Origin: Afipia sp.
Lineage (GTDB): Bacteria > Pseudomonadota > Alphaproteobacteria > Rhizobiales > Xanthobacteraceae
Direction: 5' to 3'
DNA length: 64,000 bases
Assembly: GCA_016201045.1 (NCBI GenBank)
Contig: JACQDM010000001.1
Span: 186,001 to 250,000, forward strand
Part shown: piece by piece, positions 8,707 to 17,833 of the stretch
Layout of the letters: every line of letters begins with the position of its first letter
Numbering within the stretch: position 1 is the stretch's first letter
Position numbers and translations under genes: made by a program
The notes under the pieces: model-generated
The model's input: the letters and a program-made list of their open reading frames with translations, nothing else
What the model was told of the DNA's origin: nothing
Databases searched by the model: none

Positions 8707-9711
8707 TTAAGAAAAGCGCCGTTTACGCCATTCGATGATCTTGGCACTCACTTCCTCAGGCTTCTCCTGTTGCGTCCAATGGCCGCTGCCCTTGACCAGA
8801 TATTTCTCCAGATCGGGGACAATCTTTTCCATGCCGTCGCACGCCGAGGGCGGCAGCACCTCGTCAAGCTCGGCCATGATCATCAGCGACGGCACGCGCA
8901 CGGTGTGATCGATATGCGCCGAGCGCTGCCAGTTGCCGGTCATGTTGCGATACCAGTTGATGCCGCCGGTGAACCCGGATTTCTTGAAGGCATCGACGAA
9001 CACCTGCATTTCCTCCGGCAACAGAATTTTCTCGCGCGGATCGAATTTGGCATCGTAAGCCGCAACCATCTGCGGAAACGCCATGTTCAGCTTCGGCGAC
9101 GCGCCGAGGCCCGCAGCGGGCGGACCGTCCGATGCTACGGCAGGCTCTGGCTTGCGCGGCACAGGCTTGCGCATGAATGCGTCGAACACCTGTTCGACGC
9201 GGCTGTCGAAAATCTTATCGGCCTTGCGCGAGGGATCCTGGAACTGCGCGATGTAGAGATGATCGCCATATTTCTTCCGCAACAGCGCGATAGGATCTTC
9301 CGATGTGCGCGGCGTATGCGGCGTGTTGACGCCCACCACCCCCGCCACACGCTGCGGATAGCGCAGCGGCATTTGCCAGACGATGAACCCGCCCCAGTCG
9401 TGGCCGACGAAAATCGCTTTTTCGATTTTCAGATGATCGAGCAGTCCGACAAGATCGGCGGTGAGATTCTCGATCGAATAGTCTTCGATCTTTTCAGGCC
9501 TGTCGGTTGCGCCGTAGCCGCGCTGATCCGGCGCGATGACGCGAAGTCCCGCTTCACTCAGCGCCTTGATCTGGTGACGCCAGGAAAACGCCATTTCCGG
9601 CCAGCCGTGACACAGCACTATTGGAATAGCGTCCGACTTCGGACCGGCTTCGTAGAATCCCAAGCGAATGCCATTGACGTTCGCATGCTGCAGCGGCGGC
9701 ATTTCAATCAT
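8707..9711 (-). CDS. alpha/beta-hydrolase-fold epoxide hydrolase
   Basis: This 334-residue enzyme opens epoxides to vicinal diols. The oxyanion motif HGWPE lies at 35-39, the nucleophile is Asp105 in GHDWGG, and His311 in GSGHWTQ completes the triad with an acid near ELDE (281-284). Tyr153 and Tyr254 (NWYRNM) fit the two lid tyrosines that activate the oxirane. An Asp nucleophile rather than Ser separates it from esterases; haloalkane dehalogenases share Asp but lack HGWPE and the Tyr pair. It starts 15 bases after the wax ester synthase stop and precedes the CYP102 gene, so a P450-made fatty acid epoxide is a plausible substrate. Confidence 0.88.
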   Translation of the reverse strand: MIEMPPLQHANVNGIRLGFYEAGPKSDAIPIVLCHGWPEMAFSWRHQIKALSEAGLRVIAPDQRGYGATDRPEKIEDYSIENLTADLVGLLDHLKIEKAIFVGHDWGGFIVWQMPLRYPQRVAGVVGVNTPHTPRTSEDPIALLRKKYGDHLYIAQFQDPSRKADKIFDSRVEQVFDAFMRKPVPRKPEPAVASDGPPAAGLGASPKLNMAFPQMVAAYDAKFDPREKILLPEEMQVFVDAFKKSGFTGGINWYRNMTGNWQRSAHIDHTVRVPSLMIMAELDEVLPPSACDGMEKIVPDLEKYLVKGSGHWTQQEKPEEVSAKIIEWRKRRFS

Positions 9712-9726
9712 CGCAGTCGCCGCGTA

Positions 9727-11274
9727 TCAGCTTGCCGCGCTCGACACAGTTTCGGGCGGCGCCGCGAATGCCGCCTGCAACTTCGCGAACTCCTCCGGCA
9801 ACATGTCGGCCAGATGCTTCACATCGGGAATGACATTGGCACCCGCGATAAAGCCGAAATCGAGCTGATCGCGATAACTCTGCACGGTGATGTTGAGCGC
9901 GAGGCTATGGGTCGCAATCGACACCGGGAAGATGTGCAGAAGCTCGGCACCGACCGCATATAATGTCTGGCGCGGACCCGGCACGTTCGAGATCGTCACG
10001 TTCGCAGCGGGCGGCAACACATCGGAGAGACTTGAGCGGCTGTAGAGCAGCGCCAGAACCTGGACCATGATCGGCGCACCGAGCATCGAGATGTTCGACA
10101 TCGACGGCATCAGCGCGCGAAGCGGATGCGACATTTCCTTCGACTTCGCCGACTGCGCGATAATGGCTTCCATCCGCTCCTTCGGGTCTTCGATGTTGGT
10201 GGCAAGCGAGCACACCATGCCGAACACCTGATTGTTGGCATCGGTATTGCCTTCTTCACGCAGCGAAATTGGAACGCCTGCGGTCAGCGACTTAGCTGGC
10301 AGCGCGCCTTCCTCAAGCAGAAAGCGCCGCAACACGCCGCTCGAAACGGCCATGACAACATCATTGAGCTTGCCGCCGGACTTCTTGGCCAGTGCCTTTG
10401 CTTCCGGCAGCGAAATCGACACCGCTGCGAAACTGCGTTCGGACGACACGGCTTTATTGAGCACTGATGGCGGCGAGATGAGACCGGCGATATCCTGCCG
10501 GGTTTTCGGGTCGGCGATCTTGCTTACCATGTCGGTGACGCTTTTCACCATCTCCGGCACGTTGCCGAGGAATTTCATGCCGGTCTCGAGCTGGAACATC
10601 GCGTTGTCGAACAGGATCGAACCGATATCGCTCTTGCCGCTGCGCGGCAGATCGAAATTCTTGGCGCTCGACGCATCCAGCGGCTTGCGCCACAGCGTCG
10701 TGTAGGAATCGACGAAGTTCGCCGCGATGTCGCGCGGCTCGTTGGATTGCACGACGCGCGCGGTCGGCGGCGGGACTTCGCGCGGGGTCGGCGAAATGTC
10801 GTAGACCATGTTGGTCAGCGCCGCGCCCGCGCCGCCGTCGATGCAGGCGTGATGAATTTTCGAGTAGAGTCCGATCTCGCCGTTCTCCATGCCCTCGAAG
10901 ACATAGAATTCCCACAATGGGCGCGCACGGTTGAGAAGTTTCGCGTGGATCCACCCCACCGTCTGTTCGAGGATGTGACGATTGGCTGGCTCCGGAAGAC
11001 TGGCGCGGAAGATGTGGCGATTGATGTCGAACTGCTCATCCTCCACCCAGCTCGGATGATCGATATCGACCGGCGCTTTCTCAAGCCGAGATTTCAAGAT
11101 CGGCGCGACGTGCAAACGCCCTGCGATCATCTTCTTGAAATCTTCGAAAAAATTTCCCTCATAGCCTTCGCGCGGCTTGAAGATCGCCATGCTGCCGACA
11201 TGCATCGGCGTCTCGGGCGTTTCGAGATACAGGAACGACGCGTCCATCGACGACAGCTTCTTCGCCTTACTCAT
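9727..11274 (-). CDS. wax ester synthase/acyl-CoA:diacylglycerol acyltransferase (WS/DGAT)
   Basis: This 515-residue acyltransferase of the WS/DGAT family condenses acyl-CoA with long-chain alcohols or diacylglycerol to make storage lipids at the inner membrane. The catalytic HHxxxDG motif reads HHACIDG with His141, His142 and Asp146. The N-terminal MDASFLYLETPETPMHVGS is typical of the family, as are the late motifs NVPGP and the C-terminal GFIAGANVIPDVKHLADM region. The length is normal. It lies 56 bases after the lipase-like gene and 15 before the epoxide hydrolase on the same strand. PHA genes lie 6 kb away, so the organism may make both kinds of storage polymer. Confidence 0.93.
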   Translation of the reverse strand: MSKAKKLSSMDASFLYLETPETPMHVGSMAIFKPREGYEGNFFEDFKKMIAGRLHVAPILKSRLEKAPVDIDHPSWVEDEQFDINRHIFRASLPEPANRHILEQTVGWIHAKLLNRARPLWEFYVFEGMENGEIGLYSKIHHACIDGGAGAALTNMVYDISPTPREVPPPTARVVQSNEPRDIAANFVDSYTTLWRKPLDASSAKNFDLPRSGKSDIGSILFDNAMFQLETGMKFLGNVPEMVKSVTDMVSKIADPKTRQDIAGLISPPSVLNKAVSSERSFAAVSISLPEAKALAKKSGGKLNDVVMAVSSGVLRRFLLEEGALPAKSLTAGVPISLREEGNTDANNQVFGMVCSLATNIEDPKERMEAIIAQSAKSKEMSHPLRALMPSMSNISMLGAPIMVQVLALLYSRSSLSDVLPPAANVTISNVPGPRQTLYAVGAELLHIFPVSIATHSLALNITVQSYRDQLDFGFIAGANVIPDVKHLADMLPEEFAKLQAAFAAPPETVSSAAS

Positions 11275-11330
11275 GCTACTCTCCTCTGAAAGCCGGTCGT
11301 CACCTTGAGGCGCTTCTGTCCGGTCGTTTC

Positions 11331-12125
11331 CTAACTGCGAAATTTCTCCGGGCGTGCGTAAGCGAGCGCGAACGGACCTGATCGGTCGAACGGATGAAAC
11401 TCGCCCTCATGCTGTGCGAGGCGATCCGCGACAGCCCACAACGCGGCCGCGTTGACGCCGATACCGATGTGGCTCGCCAGCGTGATCTCGATGTTTTCCG
11501 CCGTGTCGTTTTCCTTCACGAGGCAGGTTTCCCAGTTCACGATGCCGTCGGTGCGCGTGAACAGCGAACTCGTCGGTACCGGAAGATCGCCCGCGAGTTT
11601 TTGAATATCCCGTATGTCGGCATCGTCGATGGTCTCGCCCGATACCATCTCATAGACACGCTTGGCATTGGTCGCGGTGATATCGCCGGAAAACGGGCTG
11701 CCCATCGTGACGACGTAACGCACCATGTCGGGCATGTGCAGGGCCAGATCGCGTGCGTAGACTCCGCCGAGCGACCAGCCGACGAGACTGACCCTGCGGC
11801 CTGTCGTGTTGTGCACGCTCATCAGAAGTTTGCGCAGCTTGTCGCGCATGGAGTAGACGCCGCCGACATTGCGCCCAAGTCCCCAAGGATGCGACGAGAA
11901 TCCCTGCACATCGAGATACCGGCGCAGGATCAGCGTGGAGACATCGGTTGCAAGAAGACCCGGCAAAACCAGGACGGGATGACCGTCGCCGCGAGGTGCT
12001 GCCAGCAAAGCCGGCGACAGCATCAGCGTCGCGTTGAGTTCGAACAATCCGCGGCCTTCAGCCAGAAACAATCCGAGATTCGGTGGCCGAAGCCGCTTGT
12101 TGCCATTCACATCGGTTTCCATCAT
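11331..12125 (-). CDS. alpha/beta-hydrolase, lipase-like
   Basis: This 264-residue hydrolase carries the nucleophile elbow GWSLGG (Ser118), an HP-x-LVLPGLL oxyanion strand at about 49-58, a likely acid in FTRTDGIVNW and a His in LASHIGIG. No signal peptide is evident. The pattern resembles small triacylglycerol lipase/PGAP1-like esterases found next to WS/DGAT genes. As first gene of the lipase-WS/DGAT-epoxide hydrolase row it may turn over or remodel neutral lipid. The start could be Met1 or Met2. The exact substrate is unknown. Confidence 0.78.
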   Translation of the reverse strand: MMETDVNGNKRLRPPNLGLFLAEGRGLFELNATLMLSPALLAAPRGDGHPVLVLPGLLATDVSTLILRRYLDVQGFSSHPWGLGRNVGGVYSMRDKLRKLLMSVHNTTGRRVSLVGWSLGGVYARDLALHMPDMVRYVVTMGSPFSGDITATNAKRVYEMVSGETIDDADIRDIQKLAGDLPVPTSSLFTRTDGIVNWETCLVKENDTAENIEITLASHIGIGVNAAALWAVADRLAQHEGEFHPFDRSGPFALAYARPEKFRS

Positions 12126-12309
12126 TGCATCACTCTAGAAGCATGTTGAACGTCATGCCAACGGGCGTTTCGCTTGCTTGCCATTGGATGCCGGTCGTGG
12201 TGAATTTTATTGCTTTGCAGCAATACTGCCGCTGGCGTGGCATACATGCGGCTGAGTGCCTCGCTTCGGCGTCACGCATCGACCACAGCTTCTCGGTAAA
12301 CGGATTTCG

Positions 12310-15012
12310 ATGAGCACGTATCGCCTCGACCACATGTTTGCGCCGCGCTCGATCGCGCTGGTCGGCGGCAGCCCGAAGGCGAATTCGGTGGGCGGCGCGA
12401 CGCTGCGCAACCTGAAGGCTGGCGGCTTCGACGGTCCCATCGACATCATCAACCGCAAATACTCCGAAATCGAAGGCATCAAGACAAAGCGCGATTTCAA
12501 GGATCTGCCGTATGTGCCGGATCTGACGATCATCTGCACGCCGCCTTCCGCCGTTCAGGGCGTGGTGAAAGCGGCCGGCGCGCATGGTTGTCCGTGCGCG
12601 ATGGTTCTGACGGCCGGCCTCGGAATTGGCACCGGATCGTTCACCGAAGCGATCTCGCAAACCGCGCGCACAACGGGATTGCGTCTGATTGGCCCTTCAC
12701 TCGGAATTCTCGTGCCGCGTGCGAAGCTCAACGCGAGTTTTGCCGCGCGATTGCCTGCCGATGGCGATCTTGCGGTGATTTCCCAATCCGGCGCGATCTC
12801 GACCACGCTTGCCGAGTGGGCATCCAATCGCAGCATCGGCTTTTCCGCGATCACCTCGATGGGCGAAAGCCTCGACGTCGATTTCGGCGACCTGCTGGAT
12901 TACTTCGCGCTCGACACTCAGACCCGCGCCATCCTGATGTACATCGAGTCGGTCAGCGATCCGCGCAAGTTCATGTCGGCGGCGCGCGCTGCGGCGCGCG
13001 TCAAACCCGTCGTCGTCATCAAATCGGGCCGACATCGACAAGGCGCGCGCGCGGCTGCGACCCATACCGGCGCGCTCGCTGGCTCGGATGAGGTCTATGA
13101 GGCGGCCTTTCGCCGCGCGGGCCTCTTGCGCGTGCTCGACATGGAGGAACTGTTCTCCGCCGCCGAAACGCTCGGCCATCTCCAATCCTCGCATGGCCAT
13201 CGTCTTGCCATTCTGACCAACGGCGGCGGGCTCGGCGTACTGGCCGTGGATCGGCTGATCGATCTCGGCGGCGAACTCGCGCCGCTGTCCGATGAGGTGA
13301 GAAAGGCGCTCGGCAAAATTCTCCCCGAGCGATGGTCCAACGCAAATCCCGTCGACATTCTCGGCGACGCCGACGGCGAGCGTTACGCGCGCGCCTGCGA
13401 GCACATTCTCGGCGACACCGCCAACAACGCGCTTCTGGTGATGAACGCGCCGAACACGCTGGCCTCTCCGATTGAATCGGCGATGGCGGTGGCGAAAGCC
13501 GTGCAGAAATTCCGCGACGAGAACCACTCGCGTAAGCCGGTGTTCGCGGCATGGGTCGGCGACAGCGGAACGGCGACCGGCGTGTTCAGCGCCGTCAATA
13601 TTCCGCATTTCACCAATGAGGCCGATGCCGTGCGCGGCTTCATGCATATCGTGCGCTATCGCGAAGGTCTCGACGTCGCGATGCAGACGCCGCCGAGTTT
13701 GCCGGAGAATTTCGCGCCAGACGTCGCCGCCGCCCGCGCCGTCGTGCAGGGCGCGCTGAAGCAAAAGCGAACTTGGCTGAATCCCGTCGAAATCACCGAA
13801 CTGTTTGCGGCCTACTCCATTCCGATTGCTTCGGCGGTTCTGGCACGCGATCCCGACCAGGCGGCGCGGGCGGCGATGCCGCTATTGGCGGAAGGCAATA
13901 CTGTTATTGTGAAAATCAGCTCACCGGACATCCTGAGCAAGTCCGATGTCGGCGGCGTGCGGCTGAACCTCACCAGCGAACGCGCAGTTTACGACGCGAC
14001 CGCCGATATTATGCAGCGCGCGAGGGCAGCGAAGCCTCGCGCCGTCATCGAAGGCGTCACGGTTCATCCGATGATCCTGCGGCCCAAGGCACGCGAACTG
14101 ATCGCAGGCCTCGCCGACGATCCAACGTTCGGACCGATTGTGGTGTTCGGGCGCGGCGGTACGGCGGTGGAGGTCATCAACGACAAGGCCTTAGCGTTGC
14201 CGCCGCTCGATCTCAATCTCGCGAAAGACCTGATCGCACGCACGCGCGTCTCGCGCATTCTCAAGAGCTACCGCGACGTCCCGGCCGTGGACGAAGGCGC
14301 GGTTGCGCTGTTGCTGGTGAAGATCGCGCAGATGGCGGCGGACCTGCCTGAAATCCGCGAACTCGATATCAACCCGCTGCTGGCCGACAAGGATGGTGTG
14401 ATCGCGGCCGATGCGCGCGTGTCGGTCGCGCCTTTGAGTGAAACCGTTCGCGGCTCCGGCCACTATCGCTTTGCGATCAAACCGTATCCGAAAGAGTGGG
14501 AGCGGCACGCGACGCTGAAGGACGGTCGGGGCGTTTTCCTGCGCCCCGTGCGTCCGGAAGACGAGCACCTCTATCCCGAATTTTTCAAACAAGTCAGCAC
14601 GGAAGACGTCCGCCTGCGGTTTTTCTCGGCGATGAAAGAACTCACCCATGCCTTCATCGCGCGCCTGACGCAGCTCGACTACGCACGCGCGATGGCATTC
14701 ATCGCCATCGAGGAGACCACCGGCAAGATGCTGGGCGTCGTGCGGCTGCATACGGATGCCGATTTTGCCAGCGCCGAATACGCGGTGCTGGTGCGATCCG
14801 ATCTCAAGGGACTGGGTCTCGGCTGGATGCTGATGCAGCTGATCATCGAATACGCCCGCGCCGAGGGCGTCCGCGCCATTCGCGGTCAGGTGATGGGCCA
14901 GAACAAGACCATGCTGGATATGAACGCTCGGCTTGGCTTTACGATCAAGCCGGACCCGCACAACACCGACCTGATGCTCGTCGTGTTGCCGATCGAGAAG
15001 AAATCGAACTAG
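12310..15012 (+). CDS. Pat-like fusion: NDP-forming acyl-CoA synthetase domains plus GNAT acetyltransferase
   Basis: The 900 residues contain a CoA-binding Rossmann domain (about 8-140, SIALVGGSPKANSVGG), succinyl-CoA-ligase-like domains (about 150-460), an ATP-grasp domain (about 480-700, VKISSPDILSKSDVGGV) and a C-terminal GNAT domain (about 735-900, VLVRSDLKGLGLGWMLMQ). This is the architecture of protein lysine acetyltransferase Pat/YfiQ, which acetylates and inactivates acyl-CoA synthetases. His252 in ATHTGALAG occupies the place of the phosphohistidine of true ADP-forming acetyl-CoA synthetases. From memory, E. coli PatZ lacks it, so the synthetase half may still be active here. ATG 12310 was chosen because homology starts at once. 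It is divergent from the lipid operon. Confidence 0.88.
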   Translation: MSTYRLDHMFAPRSIALVGGSPKANSVGGATLRNLKAGGFDGPIDIINRKYSEIEGIKTKRDFKDLPYVPDLTIICTPPSAVQGVVKAAGAHGCPCAMVLTAGLGIGTGSFTEAISQTARTTGLRLIGPSLGILVPRAKLNASFAARLPADGDLAVISQSGAISTTLAEWASNRSIGFSAITSMGESLDVDFGDLLDYFALDTQTRAILMYIESVSDPRKFMSAARAAARVKPVVVIKSGRHRQGARAAATHTGALAGSDEVYEAAFRRAGLLRVLDMEELFSAAETLGHLQSSHGHRLAILTNGGGLGVLAVDRLIDLGGELAPLSDEVRKALGKILPERWSNANPVDILGDADGERYARACEHILGDTANNALLVMNAPNTLASPIESAMAVAKAVQKFRDENHSRKPVFAAWVGDSGTATGVFSAVNIPHFTNEADAVRGFMHIVRYREGLDVAMQTPPSLPENFAPDVAAARAVVQGALKQKRTWLNPVEITELFAAYSIPIASAVLARDPDQAARAAMPLLAEGNTVIVKISSPDILSKSDVGGVRLNLTSERAVYDATADIMQRARAAKPRAVIEGVTVHPMILRPKARELIAGLADDPTFGPIVVFGRGGTAVEVINDKALALPPLDLNLAKDLIARTRVSRILKSYRDVPAVDEGAVALLLVKIAQMAADLPEIRELDINPLLADKDGVIAADARVSVAPLSETVRGSGHYRFAIKPYPKEWERHATLKDGRGVFLRPVRPEDEHLYPEFFKQVSTEDVRLRFFSAMKELTHAFIARLTQLDYARAMAFIAIEETTGKMLGVVRLHTDADFASAEYAVLVRSDLKGLGLGWMLMQLIIEYARAEGVRAIRGQVMGQNKTMLDMNARLGFTIKPDPHNTDLMLVVLPIEKKSN

Positions 15013-15039
15013 AACCACGCGACAACAAGGGGAAACGTC

Positions 15040-15129
15040 ATGTCCAGATTGGTGATTTCAATGATCATTGCGGCCGCGATCATCATCGGCGTCTATTTCG
15101 CAGCGCCCGACGCGATCCTGACCCGCTAA
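15040..15129 (+). CDS. 29-residue single-span membrane microprotein
   Basis: A short frame encodes MSRLVISMIIAAAIIIGVYF followed by AAPDAILTR and a TAA stop. Residues 4-20 form one clear transmembrane helix with an Arg near the N-terminus and a small C-terminal tail. A strong AAGGGGA site lies seven bases before the ATG. It starts 28 bases after the Pat-like gene and ends three bases before the convergent alcohol dehydrogenase stop, so it fills the gap exactly. Ribosome site, composition and position argue for a real gene; function is unknown. Confidence 0.6.
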   Translation: MSRLVISMIIAAAIIIGVYFAAPDAILTR

Positions 15130-15132
15130 CCT

Positions 15133-16185
15133 TCAAGGAATCAGAACGGCCCGCCCGACCAGCTTGCCCTTGTGCAGATCCCTCAGCGTCTCATCGGCCT
15201 TGGCCAGCGGGCGCAGGGTGACCGGGATCGGCGCGATTTTCTTCTCGATCACCAGATCGATCAGCTCTTGAGTTTCCTTGACGTTGCCGACATAGCTGCC
15301 TTCGATAGTGATCGCGCGCATCGGAATCAGCGGTAGCGCCCAGGTCGCCCCGCCGCCGAACAAGCCGACCATCACGAGCTTGCCGCCCTTACTGAGACAA
15401 TCGAAACCGAGTTGCGAGGTCTGCGCGTTGCCGACGAGATCGATCGCGCCGTAGATCGGCCCTCCTGCTTTCGCCATGATCTGTTGAAGTGCGTCCGGTG
15501 CCGCACCATCGACAGCCGCCAGTGCGCCGGATTTCATCGCTGCTTCGCGTTTGTCCTTATCGATATCGACGACGATGGCACCCTTGCCGCCCATCGCCTT
15601 CAACAATGAGAGAGCCATGAGACCCAAACCGCCCGCGCCGAAGATCACGATTGGATGCTTCAGATGCGGCTTGAGTTTCTTGATTGCGCTATAGGTCGTG
15701 ACGCCCGAGCAGGCGTAGGGTGCTGCCGTCACCGGGTCGAGACCCTTCAGATCGACCAGATGACGCGGGTTCGGCACCATGATGTAGTCGGAATAGCCGC
15801 CATCGCAGTAGACGCCGAGCGAATTGGGCTTCAGACACATATTCTCTTCATCGGCCAGACACAGATCGCATTTGCCGCAACCGAGCCACGGATAGACGAG
15901 GCGCACGTCGCCGACCTTTACGCCCTTCGCATCCGGCCCCATCGCGACGACTTCACCGACCGTTTCGTGGCCCATCGTCAGCGGCAGCGAGACACCGCGA
16001 TCCTTCAGCGACAGCGGCTTGCGGCCGTGGCCGAGTTCGTAACCGCCCTGCCAGATGTGCAGGTCGCTGTGGCACACACCCGCCGCTTTTACTTTTAAGA
16101 GAACCTGCGTGCCGGTCGGCTGCGGCGTTGCGGAATCGACTTCCGCCAACGGTCCGTTGAATTCGGTCACTCGAAAACTCTTCAT
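15133..16185 (-). CDS. zinc-dependent alcohol dehydrogenase (MDR family)
   Basis: This 350-residue medium-chain dehydrogenase has the catalytic zinc Cys and the GHETVGEVVAMG motif (His about 73), and a four-Cys structural zinc lobe in CGKCDLCLADEENMC. The nucleotide-binding GxGGLG motif reads GAGGLGLMAL, followed by VDIDKDKREAA, where Asp suggests NAD(H). It converts alcohols to aldehydes; the chain length is not readable. A conventional spacer separates it from the divergent amidase gene. Its neighbours do not fix a pathway, though the lipid cluster would supply long-chain alcohols. Confidence 0.88.
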   Translation of the reverse strand: MKSFRVTEFNGPLAEVDSATPQPTGTQVLLKVKAAGVCHSDLHIWQGGYELGHGRKPLSLKDRGVSLPLTMGHETVGEVVAMGPDAKGVKVGDVRLVYPWLGCGKCDLCLADEENMCLKPNSLGVYCDGGYSDYIMVPNPRHLVDLKGLDPVTAAPYACSGVTTYSAIKKLKPHLKHPIVIFGAGGLGLMALSLLKAMGGKGAIVVDIDKDKREAAMKSGALAAVDGAAPDALQQIMAKAGGPIYGAIDLVGNAQTSQLGFDCLSKGGKLVMVGLFGGGATWALPLIPMRAITIEGSYVGNVKETQELIDLVIEKKIAPIPVTLRPLAKADETLRDLHKGKLVGRAVLIP

Positions 16186-16337
16186 CTGCGCCTCCCGGCT
16201 CTTTTGTTTTGCGCCAGCTTTGGATCGAAGCTAGGCGATTGCCGGCCATGCAGCCACCGTCAAATTCTCCTGACGCTGCGAGTTGTCATTATCCACGCGC
16301 GCGGATAAGCAGCTATAGTCCGCACAACAACAAGAAT

Positions 16338-17771
16338 ATGCGAGGAACCGTGCCCGCCAGCGAACTTATTCGCGCCACCGCCTGCGAACTGGTCGACCGC
16401 CTCCGCTCAGGCGACATCACCCCGCACGACCTGCTCGACGCGCTCGAAAAGCGCGTTGCCGAAGTCGACGGCAAGGTGAACGCTCTCCCCACCCTCTGTT
16501 TCGATCGCGCCCATGCCCATGCTGACCGGCTGATGAAACTGCCGGTCGAAAAGCGCGGCGTGTTGGCGGGAATGCCGGTCGCGATCAAGGACCTCACCGA
16601 GGTCGCTGGCGTTTTGACCACGCAAGGTTCTCCGATTTTCAAAAATCACGTTGCAGAAAAGTCGAACATCGTCGTCGAACATCTCGAAGCGAACGGCGGC
16701 GTCGTCTACGCGAAGTCCAACACACCGGAGTTCGGCGCAGGCGCGCAGACGTTCAACGAAGTGTTCGGCGCAACGCGCAATCCATGGAATCTGTCGCGCT
16801 CGGCTTCAGGTTCATCAGGTGGCGCGGCGGCGGCCCTCGCCAGCGGCACGGCGTGGCTCGCGCACGGCACTGATGTCGGCGGATCGCTGCGCAATCCTGC
16901 AAGTTTCTGCGGCGTAACCGGCATGCGGCCCAGCATCGGCCGCGTTGCGCATACGCCGAGCGGAATGGTGGATCGCACATTGAGTGCCGACGGGCCGATG
17001 GCGCGTAATGTCGAGGATCTGGCGCTGATGCTGGATGCGATGTCCGGCGAGGAAGCGCGCGATCCGCTGTCGCTTCCAGCGTTGCCGACATCGTTTCTGT
17101 CCGCCGCGCGTTCGGGCGCAAAGCCGAAGCGCGTCGCCTATTCTGCCGATCTTGGCATTTCACCTGTCGATCCGGAAATCGCCGATATCACGCGAAAGGC
17201 CGCGCATCGCCTTTCGGAAGCTGGCGTGATCGTCGAGGAAGCGCATCCCGATTTACACGAAGCCGCCGAATGCGCGCACGTCCTTCGCGCCTTCGACTAT
17301 GCGATAACGAAATCGCATTTGCTCAGACAGCACCGCGACCTGCTCAAGCCGGAGGTGATCTGGAATATCGAGCAGGGTCTCAAGCTCAGCCTGGAAGACA
17401 TCCAACGCGCCGAAGCGCAGCGCGTCGCAATGACGGCTCGGGCGTTTAACTTTTTCGAAACTTACGATATGTTGCTGTGCCCGACGACAATCGTCGGACC
17501 GTTCCCGGTCGAACAGCGCTATCTTGCCGAATGCAACGGCAAAAAATTCACCAACTATGTCGAATGGCTCACCATCGTCTCGGCGATCACGATGATCTGT
17601 TCGCCGGCCCTGTCGATCCCGTGCGGCTTTACGGGCGAAGGCCTGCCAGTCGGATTACAGATTGTCGCGGCACCGCGCGGCGAGGCAAGGATACTGGCAG
17701 CAGGCAAATTGCTCGAAGATATTTTCGGCCTGCGCAACCGGACGCCAATCGATCCGCGGCCCGGATCGTGA
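16338..17771 (+). CDS. amidase signature family protein
   Basis: This 477-residue amidase carries the Ser-cisSer-Lys triad: Lys84 in MPVAIKDLTEVAG, the cis-Ser in SASGSSGGAAAAL (about 159) and the nucleophile Ser183 in GTDVGGSLRNPASF. These enzymes hydrolyse amides or aryl-acyl amides in the cytosol. The GatA role is unlikely because no gatB/gatC neighbours it and the text LSIPCGFTGEGLPVGLQ is shared by all amidases. The ATG at 16338 or the GTG at 16350, which has GAGGAA just before it, may be the true start; a longer frame upstream lacks homology. Substrate unknown. Confidence 0.85.
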   Translation: MRGTVPASELIRATACELVDRLRSGDITPHDLLDALEKRVAEVDGKVNALPTLCFDRAHAHADRLMKLPVEKRGVLAGMPVAIKDLTEVAGVLTTQGSPIFKNHVAEKSNIVVEHLEANGGVVYAKSNTPEFGAGAQTFNEVFGATRNPWNLSRSASGSSGGAAAALASGTAWLAHGTDVGGSLRNPASFCGVTGMRPSIGRVAHTPSGMVDRTLSADGPMARNVEDLALMLDAMSGEEARDPLSLPALPTSFLSAARSGAKPKRVAYSADLGISPVDPEIADITRKAAHRLSEAGVIVEEAHPDLHEAAECAHVLRAFDYAITKSHLLRQHRDLLKPEVIWNIEQGLKLSLEDIQRAEAQRVAMTARAFNFFETYDMLLCPTTIVGPFPVEQRYLAECNGKKFTNYVEWLTIVSAITMICSPALSIPCGFTGEGLPVGLQIVAAPRGEARILAAGKLLEDIFGLRNRTPIDPRPGS

Positions 17772-17833
17772 TCGGGATGCTTGCAATCGTGCCGCCTGCA
17801 TGAAAGACAATTTGCGACAGTCACGAGGACGAG

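Noticed and set aside
16338-17771. glutamyl-tRNA amidotransferase subunit A (GatA)
   Set aside because: The amidase triad is shared, but no gatB or gatC is adjacent and the substrate-loop text differs from GatA.
17772-17833. SAM-II or SAH riboswitch before metY
   Set aside because: Only 62 bases are available and none of the conserved pseudoknot bases are seen.
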